Assembly: GCA_027365225.1 (NCBI GenBank) | Contig: DAHXNV010000006.1 | Location: 23,822-87,821, forward strand | Origin: Gammaproteobacteria bacterium | GTDB lineage: Bacteria > Pseudomonadota > Gammaproteobacteria > Steroidobacterales > Steroidobacteraceae | Reading direction: 5' to 3' | DNA length: 64,000 nt | Part shown: positions 1 through 8,211 of the stretch, piece by piece | Layout: each line of letters opens with the position of its first letter | Position numbering within the stretch: the stretch's first letter is position 1 | Notes under the pieces: generated by a model | Database searches by the model: none | The model's input: only the letters and a program-made list of their open reading frames with translations | What the model was told of the DNA's origin: nothing | Translations under genes and position numbers: made by a program

Positions 1-2
1 CG

Positions 3-1817
3 CTCGGCAAGCCGATCGTGGCGGCCATCGAGGGCGCCGCGCTCGGTGGCGGTTTGGAGCTGGCACTGACGTGCCATGCTCGCATCGGCGCGCCCGAGGC
101 GCGTCTCGGGCTGCCGGAAGTCAAACTCGGCCTGATTCCCGGCGGCGGGGGCACGCAGCGCTTCACGCGTCTGGCCGGGCCCGCCGCGGCTCTCGAGGCC
201 ATCACCTCGGGCGCTCAGCTTGCGGCGGCGCGTGCCCTGAGCATCGGGCTGCTCGATGCGATCGCGGCCGACACGGTGCGCGCAGCGGTGCACTCGGCGC
301 GGCGGCTGGCCGGCGGCGCGGCGCTGCCGGTGCTCGCGCGGGCGCGCCCGGACAAGATCGCCGTATTCGAGCCTGACTTGTTTGCCGAGTTTCGGGCGGC
401 GCGCGCCCGTGCCTTCCGCGGCCAGCTCGCGCCCTGGCGCATCGTCGATGCGATCGAGGCGGCCTGCACCCGGCCGGCCGATGAGGGGTTCGCGCTCGAG
501 CGCCAGTGGTATCTCGAGTGCCGCGAGAGCCCGCAGTGCAAGGCGCTGATGCACGTGTTTCACGCCGAGCGCGCGGCGCGCCGGATTGCCGATGTCGGTC
601 CCGAGGTCGCGCCGCTGCCGATCGAGCGCGCGGGCGTGGTCGGGGCGGGGACCATGGGGACGGGCATAGCGATGTGCCTCGCCAATGCCGGCATCGAAGT
701 AACGCTGCTGGATGTATCACGCGCGGCGGTCGCCCGCGGACTCGAGCGCATTGGCGCGCTCTACGCTGAGGGCCTCGAGCGCGGCAAGCTGACCGCGGAG
801 CAGGCGGATGCGGCGCGCGCGCGCATCCGTGGCGCCGGCGAATACGCGGCGCTCGCGGACGTCGATATGGCCATTGAGGCGGTGTTCGAGGATCCGGCGC
901 TGAAGTGTCAGGTACTCCAGCGGCTCGATGCGAGCACGCCGCCGCGGGCGATCCTCGCCAGCAACACCTCGACGCTCGACATCGATCGGCTGGCCGCGTG
1001 CACCTCGCGGCCGCAACAGGTGGTCGGAACGCATTTCTTCAGCCCCGCGCACGTGATGAAGCTGATGGAGAACGTGCGCGGACGGGCGAGCTCGCCGCAG
1101 ACCCTCGCCACCGTGATGGCCCTCGCCCGGCGTCTCGGCAAGATCGCGGTGCTGGCGGGCAACGCCGATGGCTTCATCGGCAATCGGATGCTGCAGTACT
1201 ACGGCGCCGAGGCGGAGCGGCTCCTCGAGGAGGGCGCAACGCCCGAGCAGGTCGATGGGGTGATCGAGGCGTTCGGTTTCGCGATGGGACCGTTCGCGAT
1301 GCGCGATCTGGCCGGCAACGACGTCGGCTGGGCGATCCGGCGCAATCGCGCGTTGCCCGCCGATGAGCGCTGGTCGCCGATCCTCGAGCGCATGGCGGCG
1401 CAGGGGCGGCTCGGGCGCAAGAGCGGCCGCGGCTTCTATCTCTACGAAGGCCGCGAGCGACGCCCCGATCCGCAGGTGCTCGCGCTCATTCACGAGGTAT
1501 CGCGCGAGCTCGGAATCGAGCGGCGCGCGATCGGCGCGGAGGAAATTCTCGCGCGGCTGCTGCATCCGCTGATCAACGAAGGCGCGAAGCTGCTCGCCGA
1601 GGGGGTCGCGGCCCGGGCCGCAGATATCGACGTCGTCTACATCCATGGCTATGGCTTTCCCGCCTACAAGGGCGGCCCGATGTATTGGGCCGAGCGGGAG
1701 GGGCTCGAGAAGGTCATCGTCACGCTCGAGCAGCTCGCTGCGAGCCACGGGGCGCGCTGGCGGCCGTGCGCGCGGCTGCGCGAGGCGGCCGCGCGCGGCG
1801 GTTGGCAGAGCGCTTGA
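3..1817 (+). CDS. Bifunctional enoyl-CoA hydratase / 3-hydroxyacyl-CoA dehydrogenase, 5' end missing
   Basis: Fatty-acid beta-oxidation enzyme that hydrates enoyl-CoA and oxidises the 3-hydroxyacyl-CoA with NAD. The reading frame is open to the left edge (LGKPIVAAIEG precedes the first possible internal start at 18), so the true start lies outside the window. The visible part begins inside the crotonase domain, with an oxyanion-hole segment GAALGGGLELAL and a GLIPGGGGTQR motif near nt 130-165. The NAD-binding Rossmann segment VGAGTMGTGIAM lies near nt 636-675, followed by SNTSTLDI and THFFSPAHVMKLME (nt 960-1075) and two C-terminal dehydrogenase domains. Hydratase first and dehydrogenase second is the FadB/FadJ or peroxisomal bifunctional order, opposite to the gene at 2832-5201. 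A TetR gene starts 44 bp downstream. Confidence 0.93.
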   Translation, partial: LGKPIVAAIEGAALGGGLELALTCHARIGAPEARLGLPEVKLGLIPGGGGTQRFTRLAGPAAALEAITSGAQLAAARALSIGLLDAIAADTVRAAVHSARRLAGGAALPVLARARPDKIAVFEPDLFAEFRAARARAFRGQLAPWRIVDAIEAACTRPADEGFALERQWYLECRESPQCKALMHVFHAERAARRIADVGPEVAPLPIERAGVVGAGTMGTGIAMCLANAGIEVTLLDVSRAAVARGLERIGALYAEGLERGKLTAEQADAARARIRGAGEYAALADVDMAIEAVFEDPALKCQVLQRLDASTPPRAILASNTSTLDIDRLAACTSRPQQVVGTHFFSPAHVMKLMENVRGRASSPQTLATVMALARRLGKIAVLAGNADGFIGNRMLQYYGAEAERLLEEGATPEQVDGVIEAFGFAMGPFAMRDLAGNDVGWAIRRNRALPADERWSPILERMAAQGRLGRKSGRGFYLYEGRERRPDPQVLALIHEVSRELGIERRAIGAEEILARLLHPLINEGAKLLAEGVAARAADIDVVYIHGYGFPAYKGGPMYWAEREGLEKVIVTLEQLAASHGARWRPCARLREAAARGGWQSA

Positions 1818-1830
1818 CCCGGTGGCGGAA

Positions 1831-1858
1831 AAACTGTACGTTTAAAACGAGTGTTTTA
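1831..1858. promoter_or_regulatory. Candidate TetR (PsrA-like) operator
   Basis: A perfect inverted repeat TAAAAC-GAGT-GTTTTA lies at 1843-1858, five bases before the TetR start codon at 1862. An overlapping second pair, AAAC-N5-GTTT, lies at 1831-1843. From memory, the AAAC-N(2-4)-GTTT core matches the site reported for PsrA, a TetR regulator of beta-oxidation in Pseudomonas. The position suggests autoregulation of the TetR gene and possible control of the downstream fad genes. Binding is inferred. Confidence 0.55.
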
Positions 1859-1861
1859 GTC

Positions 1862-2821
1862 ATGCCGACGATGCCAACATCCCCGCCCGGCGAGTCGAAC
1901 GGGCAACCGAAGTCGCGATATTCCGCGACCGCCGCGCGCATTCTCGATGTCGCCGAAGGGCTGTTCGTCGAGTTCGGCCTGAAGGCCACCTCGTTGCGGC
2001 TGATCACGCAGCGGGCCGGGGTCAATTTGGCGGCGGTCAATTATCATTTTCGATCCAAGGATGCGCTGTTCGGGGCGGTGTTCGCGCGGCGTTTCGCGCC
2101 GTGGGCGCGCGAGTGCCTGCTCGAGCTCGATGCGCTCGAGGCGCGCCTCGCGGCGCGACAGGCGGCCTCGAGCGTCGAGGAAATCGTGATGTGCTACGTG
2201 CGCCCGGCGCTGTCGCTGTCACGCGATCCGGTACGGGGTGGGGCGGTGTTCGCGCGGTTGTTCTCGCGGGCGCTGGTGGAGAATCACCGCCAGCTGCGTG
2301 AGCCGCTCTCGCGCGATTGGGGGCATCTGGTCACGCGCTACACGCGGGTTCTCGAGACCGCCCTACCGGAGCTGTCGAGCGAGGAGGTGGCCTGGCGGCT
2401 GCATCTTGGCTTCAGTGTCATGTTTCACGCGTTCGCCGGCAACGACATTCTCAAGATGTTTGGACGCTCGGCGGTCTCGGCGCGCGACCCTGATTTGATC
2501 GTCAAGCACGTCGTGCCGTTCGTGGTGGCGGGTATGCGCTCGCGGCTGAGCTGGGAGGAAATCGCCGGTGGCGATCCGCAGGGCGGTGAGGAGTCGGCCG
2601 TGCGGGCCGAGGCAGGCGCGGCTACGGGCCGCGGGCGCAACGGCGCGGAAACGGCCGGCGGCTGGCGCGCCGCGAGTCCGGCGGCGAAGCCGCCGGCGCC
2701 TGCCGGGCGGCTTGTGGCGAGGCGCGATGTGATGTTGGAAACCGGTGCCATGGCACCCGGAAAGGCGGTGTCCCGCAAGCGCCCGCAAGGGCGCTCGGCG
2801 AGCCGGCGGGCCCGCGGTTAG
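1862..2821 (+). CDS. TetR/AcrR family transcriptional regulator with long C-terminal tail
   Basis: Probable repressor of the surrounding beta-oxidation genes. The N-terminal helix-turn-helix is clear: SATAARILDVAEGLFVEFG followed by TSLRLITQRAGVNLAAVNYHF at about residues 20-65. The middle of the protein looks like a ligand-binding helical domain. The ATG at 1862 was chosen because the TetR domain begins soon after it and the palindrome ends just upstream; the frame is open further 5' but there overlaps the preceding gene. At 319 residues it is about 100 longer than typical TetR proteins. The last 80-90 residues are low-complexity and rich in Gly, Ala, Arg and Pro, so probably disordered. It ends 10 bp before the fadN-like start, so the two are probably co-transcribed. 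The PsrA-like role is inferred from context and operator. Confidence 0.9.
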   Translation: MPTMPTSPPGESNGQPKSRYSATAARILDVAEGLFVEFGLKATSLRLITQRAGVNLAAVNYHFRSKDALFGAVFARRFAPWARECLLELDALEARLAARQAASSVEEIVMCYVRPALSLSRDPVRGGAVFARLFSRALVENHRQLREPLSRDWGHLVTRYTRVLETALPELSSEEVAWRLHLGFSVMFHAFAGNDILKMFGRSAVSARDPDLIVKHVVPFVVAGMRSRLSWEEIAGGDPQGGEESAVRAEAGAATGRGRNGAETAGGWRAASPAAKPPAPAGRLVARRDVMLETGAMAPGKAVSRKRPQGRSASRRARG

Positions 2822-2831
2822 CGAGGAAATC

Positions 2832-5201
2832 ATGGCTGAGACAAATTTCGTGATACGCAAGGTGGCCGTGCTCGGGGCGGGCGTGATGGGTGCGCAGATC
2901 GCCGCACACCTGGTCAACGCCGGCGTCCCGACCGTGTTGTTCGATTTGCCCGAGCCCGGGGGCGGCAACGGCATCGTCCTGAAGTCGATCGGCGCGCTCG
3001 GCAAGCAGCAGCCCCCGCCGCTCGGGACGCGGGATCTGGCCGAGTTCATCGAGCCGGCGAACTACGAGGAGCACCTCGGGCGCCTTGCGCAGTGCGACCT
3101 GGTCATCGAGGCGATCGCCGAGCGGCTCGACTGGAAGACGGAGTTGTATCGCAAAGTCGCGCCGGCGCTGTCGCCGCAGGCGATCTTCGCCACCAACACC
3201 TCGGGACTGTCGATCGGGGCGCTGGCCGCCGCCTGTCCGCAGTCGCTGCGTGCGCGCTTCTGCGGCGTGCATTTCTTCAACCCGCCGCGCTACATGCATC
3301 TGGTGGAGCTGATTCCGAGCGCGGCTTGCGCTCCCGAGATGCTCGATCGGCTGGAAACCTTCCTGGTCACCACCCTCGGCAAGGGCGTGATCCGCGCCAA
3401 GGACACGCCGAATTTCCTGGCCAATCGCGTCGGGGTTTTCTCGATGCTCGACACGGTGGCTAACGCCGCGAAGTTCGGCTTGCGCTTCGATGTGGTAGAT
3501 GCCCTCACCGGGCCGTTGCTCGGGCGACCGAAGTCGGCCACGTTCCGTACCGCCGACGTGGTCGGTCTGGATACGTTCGCGCACGTGGTGCGTACGATGC
3601 ACGCGGGCCTGCGCGAGGATCCCTGGCACGAGCTGTACACGGTGCCCGAGTGGCTCGAGCGGTTGATTGCCGCGGGCGCACTGGGCGCCAAGACCAAAGG
3701 CGGTATCTACCAGAAGCGCGGGCGTGATCTGTTCGTGCTCGATCCGGTGAGCGGCGCGCATGTAGCGGCCGGTGCGCAGGCCGACGGCAAGGTGGTCGAG
3801 GTTCTGAAAGTTGCCAACATCGAGGAGCGTTTCAGCGCGCTGCGCGCGAGCGACCATCCGCAGGCGCGGTTTCTCTGGGCCTGCTTTCGCGACACATTTC
3901 ACTACATCGCCTACCATCTGGCCGATATCGCGCATTCGGCGCGCGACGTCGATCTGGCGATGCGCTGGGGTTTCGGCTGGAGGCGCGGGCCGTTCGAGCT
4001 GTGGCAGGCGGCGGGCTGGTCGCGCATCGCCGGCTGGATCGAGGCGGACATCGGCGAGGGCAAAGCGCTGGCGCAGGCGCCGTTGCCGCGGTGGGTGAGT
4101 GAATCCGGCCGCACCGGCGTGCACACACCCGAGGGCTCGTACGATGCGGGGCAGAGCCGGGTGGTCGGCCCCTCGAGCCTGGCGGTCTATCGCCGGCAGC
4201 TCTCGCCGGTGACACTGCTCGCGGAGCGTCCGCCGCTCGGGCAGACCGTGTACGAGAACCCGGCGGTGCGGGCCTTCACCAGCGGGGATGGCGTGCTCGT
4301 CGCCTCGCTGAAAACCAAAGCGCACTCGATCACACCCGAGGCGCTCGCGGGCCTGAATCAGGCGCTCGACCTGGCCGAGGCGCGCTTCCGCGCGCTGGTG
4401 ATCTGGCAGAACGAGGCGCCGTTCTCGGTCGGCGCCAATCTCGAGGCGCTCAGGCCGGCGGTGGCGGCGGGCGATTGGGCGAGCATCGAGGCGGTGATCG
4501 GGCGCTTTCAGAGCACCTCGATGCGGTTGCGCTATAGCCTCGTGCCCACGGTGGCCGCCACGGAGGGCTACGTGTTCGGCGGGGGCTGTGAATTCGCCCT
4601 GCATTGCGATCGGGTGGTCGCGGCGCACGAGTCGTACCTGGGACTGGTCGAGGCGGGCGTGGGCCTGCTGCCCGGTGGCGGCGGGTGCAAGGAGCTCGCC
4701 CGGCGCGCCGCGCAGCGCAGCACGGGCGATCTGTTCGCCGCGCTGAAGGATCTGTACATGGCGGTCGCCACCGCGAAGGTGGCCGGCAGCGCGCTCGAGG
4801 CGCGCCAGATGGGGTATCTGCGCGGCGGCGACGTCGTGATCATGAATAGCGAGGAGCTGCTGTACGTGGCCAAAGAGCAGGCGCTCGCGCTGGCCGCATC
4901 CGGCTATCGCCCGCCGCTGCCCGGGGCGCGTTTCGCCGTTGCCGGCCGCGTCGGCGCCGCCTCGATCAAAATGCAGCTGGTGAACCTGCTCGAAGGGCAC
5001 TTCATCAGCCCCTATGATTTCGAGATCGGTATGCGCATCGCGCAGGTCATGACGGGCGGGGACCTCGAGCCGGGCACCGAGGTCGATGAGGCGTGGATGC
5101 TCGCGCTTGAGCGACGTCACTTCATCGAGCTGCTGCAGAACGCCAAGACCCAGGAGCGCATCGCCCACACGCTTGCCACGGGCAAGCCGCTGCGCAATTG
5201 A
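2832..5201 (+). CDS. fadN: 3-hydroxyacyl-CoA dehydrogenase / enoyl-CoA hydratase, FadN type
   Basis: Bifunctional beta-oxidation enzyme of 789 residues with the dehydrogenase half first. The Rossmann motif VAVLGAGVMGAQIAAHL is at about residues 10-26. ATNTSGLSIGAL and HFFNPPRYMHLVELIP follow, then a tandem dehydrogenase C-terminal region, and a crotonase domain at about 490-700 with EGYVFGGGCEFALHCD and GLLPGGGG. This order and length match Bacillus subtilis FadN and related proteins, not FadB. The ATG at 2832 is preceded by GAGGAAATC. Upstream in-frame codons overlap the TetR tail and are unlikely starts. The thiolase gene begins 21 bp downstream, so the pair should form a two-gene fad unit. 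Confidence 0.92.
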   Translation: MAETNFVIRKVAVLGAGVMGAQIAAHLVNAGVPTVLFDLPEPGGGNGIVLKSIGALGKQQPPPLGTRDLAEFIEPANYEEHLGRLAQCDLVIEAIAERLDWKTELYRKVAPALSPQAIFATNTSGLSIGALAAACPQSLRARFCGVHFFNPPRYMHLVELIPSAACAPEMLDRLETFLVTTLGKGVIRAKDTPNFLANRVGVFSMLDTVANAAKFGLRFDVVDALTGPLLGRPKSATFRTADVVGLDTFAHVVRTMHAGLREDPWHELYTVPEWLERLIAAGALGAKTKGGIYQKRGRDLFVLDPVSGAHVAAGAQADGKVVEVLKVANIEERFSALRASDHPQARFLWACFRDTFHYIAYHLADIAHSARDVDLAMRWGFGWRRGPFELWQAAGWSRIAGWIEADIGEGKALAQAPLPRWVSESGRTGVHTPEGSYDAGQSRVVGPSSLAVYRRQLSPVTLLAERPPLGQTVYENPAVRAFTSGDGVLVASLKTKAHSITPEALAGLNQALDLAEARFRALVIWQNEAPFSVGANLEALRPAVAAGDWASIEAVIGRFQSTSMRLRYSLVPTVAATEGYVFGGGCEFALHCDRVVAAHESYLGLVEAGVGLLPGGGGCKELARRAAQRSTGDLFAALKDLYMAVATAKVAGSALEARQMGYLRGGDVVIMNSEELLYVAKEQALALAASGYRPPLPGARFAVAGRVGAASIKMQLVNLLEGHFISPYDFEIGMRIAQVMTGGDLEPGTEVDEAWMLALERRHFIELLQNAKTQERIAHTLATGKPLRN

Positions 5202-5222
5202 GCGGTGCCGGAGGGAATTCTG

Positions 5223-6425
5223 ATGACCCAGAACGTACGAGATGCCTTCATCGTGGCCGCGGTTCGCACACCGGTCGGCAAAGCCCCGCGGGGCATGCTG
5301 CGCCATACCCGCCCGGATGACATGCTGGTGCACGCGCTGCGCAGTGCGCTCGCGCAGACCCCCGCGATCGAGCCGGCGGCGGTGGAGGATGTGGTGGTCG
5401 GCTGCGCCTTTCCCGAGGCCGAGCAGGGCTTGAACATGGCGCGCATCGCGGCGCTGCTGTCAGGACTGCCCGATACGGTACCGGGCGTCACGGTCAACCG
5501 TTACTGCTCCTCGGGGCTGAATGCCGTGCAGATCGCCGCCGACCGGATTCGGCTCGGCGAGGCGGATGTGGTGATTGCCGGCGGTGCCGAGTCGATGTCC
5601 ATGGTGCCCATGATGGGCAACAAGATTGCGTTCAATCCGCAGGTGTTCGCCCGCGATGAGAACTATGCGATCGCCTACGGCATGGGCATCACGGCCGAGA
5701 AGGTTGCGCGGCAGTGGCGGGTGTCGCGAGAGGATCAGGATGCCTTTGCCCTGGAGTCGCATCGACGCGCGCTCGCGGCGCGCGCCGCCGGGGGCTTCGC
5801 CGCCGAGATCGCTCCGATCGAGGTCACGTATCGCACCGCCGACCTGGCCGGCGGCGAGGTGCATCGCAGCGTCAAGCGCCTGAGCGACGATGAAGGGCCG
5901 CGCGTGGACACCTCGCTCGAGGCGCTCGGCAAACTCAAGCCGGTCTTCGATGCCCAAGGTACCGTCACCGCCGGCAACAGCTCGCAGACCTCCGATGGCG
6001 CGGCCGCCGTGATCCTGGTGTCCGAAGCGGCTTTGAAACGCTATGCCCTGAAGCCGCTGGCCCGCTACGTCACTTTCGCGGTCAAGGGGGTTCCGCCGGC
6101 CATCATGGGGATCGGTCCGAAGGAAGCGGTGCCGGCGGCGCTGCGGCGCGCGGGTCTGGGGCAGGATGCGCTGCTGTGGATCGAGTTGAACGAGGCGTTC
6201 GCGGCGCAGTCGGTGGCGGTGATCCGCGACCTCGGGTTGGATCCCGAGCGCGTCAATCCGCACGGCGGGGCAATCGCGCTCGGCCATCCGCTCGGGGCGA
6301 CCGGGGCGATACGCACCGCGACGCTGGTGCACGGTATGCGCCACCGGCGCCTGAAGGGCTTCGGCATGGTGACGATGTGCATCGGCACCGGCATGGGGGC
6401 GGCGGGAATCTTCGAGGTCTTCTGA
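5223..6425 (+). CDS. fadA: Acetyl-CoA C-acyltransferase (3-ketoacyl-CoA thiolase)
   Basis: Thiolytic cleavage of 3-ketoacyl-CoA, the last beta-oxidation step. The 400-residue protein has the thiolase signatures: nucleophilic Cys in VNRYCSSGLNAVQ (about residue 92), GGAESMSMVPM, the catalytic His in GGAIALGHPLGATG (about 352), and the C-terminal Cys in MVTMCIGTGMGAAG (about 384). ATG 5223 is preferred over GTG 5205 because GGAGGGAATTCTG precedes it with normal spacing. It follows the fadN-like gene closely and is probably co-transcribed. Specificity for long or aromatic substrates cannot be read from sequence; it could also serve the phenylacetate pathway, which lacks a local paaJ. Confidence 0.93.
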   Translation: MTQNVRDAFIVAAVRTPVGKAPRGMLRHTRPDDMLVHALRSALAQTPAIEPAAVEDVVVGCAFPEAEQGLNMARIAALLSGLPDTVPGVTVNRYCSSGLNAVQIAADRIRLGEADVVIAGGAESMSMVPMMGNKIAFNPQVFARDENYAIAYGMGITAEKVARQWRVSREDQDAFALESHRRALAARAAGGFAAEIAPIEVTYRTADLAGGEVHRSVKRLSDDEGPRVDTSLEALGKLKPVFDAQGTVTAGNSSQTSDGAAAVILVSEAALKRYALKPLARYVTFAVKGVPPAIMGIGPKEAVPAALRRAGLGQDALLWIELNEAFAAQSVAVIRDLGLDPERVNPHGGAIALGHPLGATGAIRTATLVHGMRHRRLKGFGMVTMCIGTGMGAAGIFEVF

Positions 6426-6802
6426 GCCTCACGCGGGCCGCAAGCCGGCCGCGATCGACAGGCGGACCGTGCGAATTGCCGGCAACGGGCCGCCGCTCAC
6501 ACCTGCCAAGATGGCGATGAACGGCGCCGGGTTGCGCGCCTGCGCGGGAAAGTAGCGGGTTTCGCGCGGCACGCTGGCGTCTCATTGCCCCCGCGCGAGG
6601 CGGGAGTGAATGGCGCGCTCGCATCCCGCCGAGCGAATAGGATTTCGACGCCGTGGCCCGCATCGAGCGCGGCCGCGACCGTTCGCGCTGCGCCGACACG
6701 CCGAGAATTGATCTATGTCATGGGCCGCCGAAGGGGCCCGTGCGAGGATCTGCGCCGCTTGCGGAACGTAGTGAAATATCTGGAATCAAGGCGTCAATCA
6801 TC
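6426..6802. other. Intergenic region of 377 bp with a weak FNR/Anr-like box
   Basis: No convincing gene. The frame upstream of the cytochrome start is open but gives a low-complexity arginine-rich peptide with no domain. TTGAT-CTAT-GTCAT at 6708-6721 resembles an FNR/Anr box (TTGAT-N4-ATCAA) with one perfect and one poor half. I see no clear -35/-10 pair. Confidence 0.35.
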
Positions 6803-7561
6803 GTGCGATTTGGAAATCCAACAGCCCTGTTGCGTCGCGCTCTGCGGGCGGCCCCTGTAGCGGCGCTCCTCGTGGCGAGTGCTCCGGCATTGGCCCATGG
6901 GACGTATCAGCCGTCGGCACGGATCCGGAATCTGGCCGTCGGCGTCTGCGGCGTCTGTCACGGGGACGCCGGCGTGAGCAAGAACCCGATGTTCCCGAAC
7001 CTCGCGGGTCAGAAGGCCTGGTACATCGAGCAGCAGCTGAAGGAGTTCCGCGATCGCTCCCGTGGCGACGCGTACGCGGTGGGCTACATGTGGGGCATGG
7101 CGAGCCGGCTGTCCAATCGAACGATCGTCGCGCTGGCCCGATACTTCGCACACCAGACGCCCAGTCCCGGAACGTCACATTCCGCGGCGACGGTGCTCGC
7201 GGGGGAGCGGATCTACCACGAAGGCATCCCGGCACAGGGCGTACCGGCCTGCGCGGCATGCCACGGTCCGAGCGGGCTCGGCAATGCGAACTTCCCGCGC
7301 CTGGCCGGGCAGCACGCCGAGTACATCCTGAAGCAGCTCAACGCGTTCCGTACCAACATGCGCAACGTCGCGATCATGCACGGAATCTGCACGACGCTGC
7401 ACGTCAAAGACGATAAGGCGCTCGCCGATTATCTGGCGTCGCTCCCGAGTCACGGTCAGGGCCATGTCGCGACGCTGGCCAGCCGCTCGGGCCCTGCGGG
7501 GGAGGGCGGGCGCGGCGCAAGCGTTTCCGCACGGGCGCACGCCGCGACGGGCGCGCGTTAA
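6803..7561 (+). CDS. Periplasmic diheme c-type cytochrome (cytochrome c4-like)
   Basis: Electron-transfer protein exported to the periplasm. Starting at GTG 6803 gives a normal signal peptide: Arg-rich start, then APVAALLVASAPALAHG. The frame is open further upstream, but that extension would bury the signal. Two heme-attachment motifs are present, CGVCH (about residue 50) and CAACH (about 151), in two similar halves each containing an NLAGQ or RLAGQ segment and a conserved Met-rich stretch, as in cytochrome c4. The C-terminal 30 residues are Ala/Gly/Arg-rich and appear unstructured. At 252 residues it is slightly longer than classical c4. It stands alone between the fad and bkd regions; c4 proteins commonly donate electrons to terminal oxidases, but its partner is not visible here. 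Confidence 0.85.
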   Translation: MRFGNPTALLRRALRAAPVAALLVASAPALAHGTYQPSARIRNLAVGVCGVCHGDAGVSKNPMFPNLAGQKAWYIEQQLKEFRDRSRGDAYAVGYMWGMASRLSNRTIVALARYFAHQTPSPGTSHSAATVLAGERIYHEGIPAQGVPACAACHGPSGLGNANFPRLAGQHAEYILKQLNAFRTNMRNVAIMHGICTTLHVKDDKALADYLASLPSHGQGHVATLASRSGPAGEGGRGASVSARAHAATGAR

Positions 7562-7594
7562 AGCCGCCGCGAGGTATCACGGAAGCGCAATCGC

Positions 7595-8071
7595 TCACCC
7601 GGGAGCCTGCAGCGGCAGCCGGGTGGTGAACTTCTGGGTGCGCAGCACGAAGCTGGTGTTCACCGAGCGCACCGCGGCCAGCTGCAGCACCTGGGTCGAG
7701 AGAAACCGCTCGTAGGCCTCCATGCTTGCCGCGACGATCCGCAGCAAGTAATCGTTGGTGCCGCTCATGGCGTGGCATTCGAGCACCTCGGGACGCTCGC
7801 GCACCAGCCGGTCGAAGGCGGCCACGGTTTCGGCATGATGGTTCTCGAGCGAGATCAGCGCATAGGCCTGGATGGGCAGGCCGATCGCCGGGGCCGACAG
7901 CAGCGTCGCATACCCGGCGATGACGCCCTCGCTCTCCAGGCGTTTCAGGCGCCGCCAGCACGGCGCGGGCGACAGACCGACTCGCTTGGCGAGATCCTGA
8001 TTGGTGATGCGAGCCTCGAGCTGCAGCTCTGTGAGGATCCGGCAGTCCAGGCGGTCGAGGGGGCGTGTCAC
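7595..8071 (-). CDS. bkdR: Lrp/AsnC family regulator, probably BkdR
   Basis: Likely activator of the divergent branched-chain keto-acid dehydrogenase genes. The N-terminal Lrp-type helix-turn-helix reads LDRLDCRILTELQ and ITNQDLAKRVGLSPAPCWRRLKRLE (residues 5-50), followed by an RAM-type ligand domain with a VLECHAMSGTNDYLLRI segment. GTG at 8071 was chosen because GGAG lies 6 bp upstream; a TTG at 8083 is also in frame. The protein is 158 residues, the normal size. An Lrp-type gene divergent from bkd genes is the Pseudomonas BkdR arrangement. Repeated AGAGCAATAA sites in the 140-bp intergenic region are likely binding sites. Confidence 0.88.
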   Translation of the reverse strand: MTRPLDRLDCRILTELQLEARITNQDLAKRVGLSPAPCWRRLKRLESEGVIAGYATLLSAPAIGLPIQAYALISLENHHAETVAAFDRLVRERPEVLECHAMSGTNDYLLRIVAASMEAYERFLSTQVLQLAAVRSVNTSFVLRTQKFTTRLPLQAPG

Positions 8072-8095
8072 CGCGTGCTCCAATGAGGTCGAGCG

Positions 8096-8149
8096 AGAGC
8101 AATAATATTGCCAGACCGTCGCAAATTAGAGCAATAAAGGCAAGATAAT
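8096..8149. promoter_or_regulatory. bkdR-bkd divergent control region with phased repeats
   Basis: AGAGCAATAA occurs as a direct repeat at 8096-8105 and 8128-8137, 32 bp apart (about three helical turns). The first copy is part of a 13-bp palindrome, GCAATA-A-TATTGC, at 8099-8111. A third GCAA-rich element starts at 8121. A -10-like GATAAT lies at 8144-8149 for the plus-strand bkd genes with no good -35, as expected for an activator-dependent promoter. This AT-rich block stands out in a GC-rich genome and resembles Lrp-family operators. Binding by the adjacent regulator is inferred. Confidence 0.5.
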
Positions 8150-8211
8150 TTCGCGTCCCAGCGCATAAACTCTGTCGCAGGCAGGCTCATTCGTTTGCCT
8201 TCGGAGCGTGC

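Noticed and set aside
2622..5333. Open frame of about 900 codons on the minus strand opposite the fadN-like gene
   Set aside because: Low-complexity translation with no recognisable family; the plus strand is clearly coding.
6653..6802. Upstream extension of the cytochrome gene to GTG 6653
   Set aside because: It would place 50 non-conserved Arg-rich residues before a normal signal peptide.
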